From positions 1 through 64,000 of the forward strand of contig NZ_JAGQBW010000014.1 of the NCBI RefSeq assembly GCF_024345835.1: a stretch of 64,000 nucleotides of DNA, read 5' to 3'. Below are positions 61,938 to 64,000 of this stretch, in pieces; the first letter of the stretch is position 1, and every line of letters begins with the position of its first letter. Source of the DNA: Synechococcus sp. HJ21-Hayes (lineage in GTDB: Bacteria > Cyanobacteriota > Cyanobacteriia > PCC-6307 > Cyanobiaceae). Position numbers and translations under genes: made by a program. Under the pieces are notes generated by a model. That model was not told the origin of the DNA. It searched no databases and was given only the letters and a program-made list of their open reading frames with translations.

Positions 61938-64000
61938 TCAGTCTCGGCGTAACCGACGGGGGAAAAACCGTTCCACAGGCTCTGGGGTCTGCTGCAAGTT
62001 CTGCTCGCCATTGGCCTCAATCGCCTTCCGGCAGCGCTGCACCAGCTCCTGCCTGAGCGCATCCGGGCTTTCGATGCGCATCCCACCGCCAAAGGCAAAC
62101 AGCCAGCTGCGTAGGTCGATGTCGGCAGCCACGGTCCAGGGCGGCAGGTCGAGCTCCACCGGGTAGGGATGGCTGGTGTCAGTCGCTCCTGGTTCCAGCA
62201 CGTGAGGCGCCTTGGGGTGGTGCCACCAGCTGTCGCCGGGCAGGGGCCTGGAGAAGCGGGTGTGCTCGATCGGGTAGCGCTGCAGGCCCTCGCGGATGAA
62301 AGCGAACGCCCAGGGGGCACAACAGAACCGCAGGGTCACCAGCACCTGGTTGCGGCGCTGGGCTGAGGCGCTGGCCACCGCCAGCTGTTGCTCCAGGTCG
62401 CTGCCGAAGTAGATGCCACCGCTGTGATGCAGCAAGCGCTCCAGCCGGTTGATGGCAGCGGCGTGCTGCTCGGGGCTGCGGCGCAGATCGCCTTCACCAC
62501 GGGCCATGGCCAGGCGATCGAGCCGCTCGCTGCGGATCAACCCCTGCGGGTGGCCCACCTGGTCCTCCTCAAACATGAGGTACCAGCCCACGTTGTGGAA
62601 GATCAGCTGCAGTGGCCACACCCGCAGCTCGCCAGCGGGGCTGTCAGCAAAGCTGCCCACGCCTGGATAGCGCTGCAGCAGCACGCGCCGGTGTTCCACG
62701 ATCGCCGCCTCGATCGCTTCTGCCCGCCTTGGTGCAGCCAGGGAATCGCGCCGCACCAGGGCCGTATCCACCACGGCATGACGGGCGTAGCTGCGCACGG
62801 GCGGCAGGCCATCAGCGCTGATCCCCGCCCAGCCCAGCCGTTCATCCAGCTCGGCCAGCAGGTCCTGCGCCGAGGGGTCGGCCAGGCGGCCGGCGGTCTG
62901 GCGCACCACGTTGTGGAGCTCCCGCAGGCGCGGTGGCGAAAGCACCGCGGTGCCGAGGCAGTAGCCGTGGCGAACGTTGTCGTTGCGGTTGCGGAACCCA
63001 TAGGGGGTGAGGATCTTTTCCAGGTCTTTGCGCAGCGTTGCCGTTTCGCCGCTCAGGTAGGCGCCGGGGATGGCCTCGGTGGCGGCAATCAGGTGTTGGT
63101 GGAGGTTGGCGCCGCGCTCCGCAGGCTGATCGAAGGGGACCTGCAGCAGGTGGCGCAGCAGGGTCATCACCCGCAGAAACACCGGCCCATCCCCCATGGG
63201 CGGTAGGCCTCCGTGAACGGCGCCCGTCGCCAAGCCAGTGCGCTCGCCTACAGCCAGTGGCGCCAGCTGAATCGGTGCCGTGCTGGAGATTGCACCGCAG
63301 AAGCCGTTGGCCTCCAGCCAGGCCAGATCCGCGCGGATCGCGCCGGTATCAGCAAAACACTCCCCGTGCAGGCGGCCCAGGAAGGCAGCGGCCCGATCGG
63401 TAAGGTCACCCTCGGGGATCGGCGAGAGGATCGCCTCCAGGTGCTCGGCACTGGCGGGATCACTGGCGGCTAGATCGGGCCAGGTGCTCAGCAGCCGGAT
63501 CAGGTAGAGCAACCGCTCGAGATCCAGTAGGCGTGAGTAGCCGTGGCGTTGCAGCTTGCGCTCGCGGTTGGTGGCCGAACGAATGCGCCGATCCAGCGCG
63601 GCCAGCTCGGCCTGCAGCACCTCCGCCAGGTCGTTGTGGTGGGTGGGCACCACGGCACAGATGGCGGCAAAGCCCTCGGCACGACACGGCCCGAAGTGGG
63701 GATCGGCCAGGGCGGCGGCCATCTCCTGGATCACCGGCACTGGCACGGCCCGCTCCCTGCGGCTGTTCCACTCCAGCGAGGTGGGCAGGTCTGTGTAGAG
63801 CCACCAGCCGATCCACTCAACGTCTGCCGGCATGGGCAGGGCCTGGGTGATCGCCAGGCGCCAGGCGCGGCGGGCATGGGTGGCATCCACGATCACCGGG
63901 ATGCCAGCGGCCACCGCTGCTTGGATGCGCTGATGCAGCCGTTGCTGGATGTCCACCCATGGGCCCTGCACCGCCGCATCCCCGAAGACCTCCGCCCGAA
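61938..64000 (-). CDS. WYL-domain protein with P-loop kinase-like N-terminus (partial)
   Basis: At least 686 residues; the start is beyond the right edge. The N-terminal part looks like an AAA_33-type P-loop kinase: VFGDAAVQGPWVDIQQRLHQ and GIPVIVDATHARRAWRLAIT, with WNSRRERAVPVPVIQEMAAA; its Walker A is outside the window. A central region is unassigned. The C-terminal part has the WYL signature in LIFHNVGWYLMFEEDQVG and RFCCAPWAFAFIREGLQRYP, and ends with a helical tail. WYL domains bind nucleic acid or small ligands and often regulate defence and DNA damage genes. Neither a helix-turn-helix nor a defence neighbour is visible. Confidence 0.8.
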   Translation of the reverse strand, partial: RAEVFGDAAVQGPWVDIQQRLHQRIQAAVAAGIPVIVDATHARRAWRLAITQALPMPADVEWIGWWLYTDLPTSLEWNSRRERAVPVPVIQEMAAALADPHFGPCRAEGFAAICAVVPTHHNDLAEVLQAELAALDRRIRSATNRERKLQRHGYSRLLDLERLLYLIRLLSTWPDLAASDPASAEHLEAILSPIPEGDLTDRAAAFLGRLHGECFADTGAIRADLAWLEANGFCGAISSTAPIQLAPLAVGERTGLATGAVHGGLPPMGDGPVFLRVMTLLRHLLQVPFDQPAERGANLHQHLIAATEAIPGAYLSGETATLRKDLEKILTPYGFRNRNDNVRHGYCLGTAVLSPPRLRELHNVVRQTAGRLADPSAQDLLAELDERLGWAGISADGLPPVRSYARHAVVDTALVRRDSLAAPRRAEAIEAAIVEHRRVLLQRYPGVGSFADSPAGELRVWPLQLIFHNVGWYLMFEEDQVGHPQGLIRSERLDRLAMARGEGDLRRSPEQHAAAINRLERLLHHSGGIYFGSDLEQQLAVASASAQRRNQVLVTLRFCCAPWAFAFIREGLQRYPIEHTRFSRPLPGDSWWHHPKAPHVLEPGATDTSHPYPVELDLPPWTVAADIDLRSWLFAFGGGMRIESPDALRQELVQRCRKAIEANGEQNLQQTPEPVERFFPRRLRRD

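Noticed and set aside
61938-64000. WYL protein as part of a defence island
   Set aside because: No nuclease, methylase, toxin or CRISPR gene lies nearby, and the gene is cut by the window edge; the neighbourhood beyond 64 kb is unknown.

Overview
The window is GC-rich, densely packed cyanobacterial DNA. psaE (photosystem I), pipX-pipY, sepF-proC, three cyAbrB regulators, a high-light-inducible protein and several DUF families confined to cyanobacteria point to a picocyanobacterium of the Synechococcus/Cyanobium group. The complete bidirectional [NiFe]-hydrogenase suggests a freshwater, brackish or coastal Cyanobium-like lineage rather than an open-ocean one; that is an inference. No insertion sequence, prophage, CRISPR array or rRNA was seen.

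Layout. 0-2 kb: methionine-salvage genes mtnC-mtnB and a small SnoaL-like protein. 2-7 kb: mutM, psaE, a conserved hypothetical, recQ and a LysM protein. 7-12.2 kb: an aldehyde dehydrogenase, a LysR-like regulator and a histidine kinase/response-regulator pair. 12.2-12.4 kb: tRNA-Thr and tRNA-Tyr. 12.5-22.2 kb: housekeeping block aroQ-miaE, mtnD, cobI, DUF4079, dus, DUF1823, der, an EcfT-like protein, pipX-pipY-sepF-proC. 22.2-26.3 kb: an overlapping minus-strand operon of plsY, DUF3086, DUF3119, an MlaE-type permease and a GPH-type symporter. 26.4-32.2 kb: tRNA-Gly, DUF2811, glgX, a degenerate metallo-beta-lactamase-fold protein, HU, gluQ and small proteins.

32.2-46.7 kb holds the central system. 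One minus-strand run, reading hoxE-hoxF-hoxU-hoxY-hoxH-hoxW-hypA-hypB-hypF-hypC-nifJ-hypD-hypE, carries the diaphorase and hydrogenase subunits, the HoxH endopeptidase, all six Hyp maturation factors and, inside the hyp genes, pyruvate:ferredoxin oxidoreductase. Most junctions overlap or nearly touch. Pyruvate oxidation by NifJ would give reduced ferredoxin, and Hox can dispose of reductant as H2. Divergent from hoxE lies a minimal SepF-like protein; the shared intergenic region contains an exact 8-bp inverted repeat. A Nif11-like small protein follows.

47-57.6 kb: DUF4912, a potassium-channel-like protein, a FUSC-type transporter, a 57-aa membrane protein and an HlyD-type adaptor facing a TolC (an AaeXAB-like efflux set), two tandem cyAbrB genes, yccF, a broken capA and a DUF6880 protein. 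57.7-61.5 kb: an HLIP followed by two tiny coupled membrane ORFs, then a zone of gene decay around an intact acetolactate decarboxylase with a ribbon-helix-helix-like N-terminus. A third cyAbrB follows, and a WYL-domain protein runs off the right edge.

A recurring theme is genes that keep both ends but have lost their middle (acetolactate synthase, tspO, capA and probably an L,D-transpeptidase). This suggests erosion by internal deletion.
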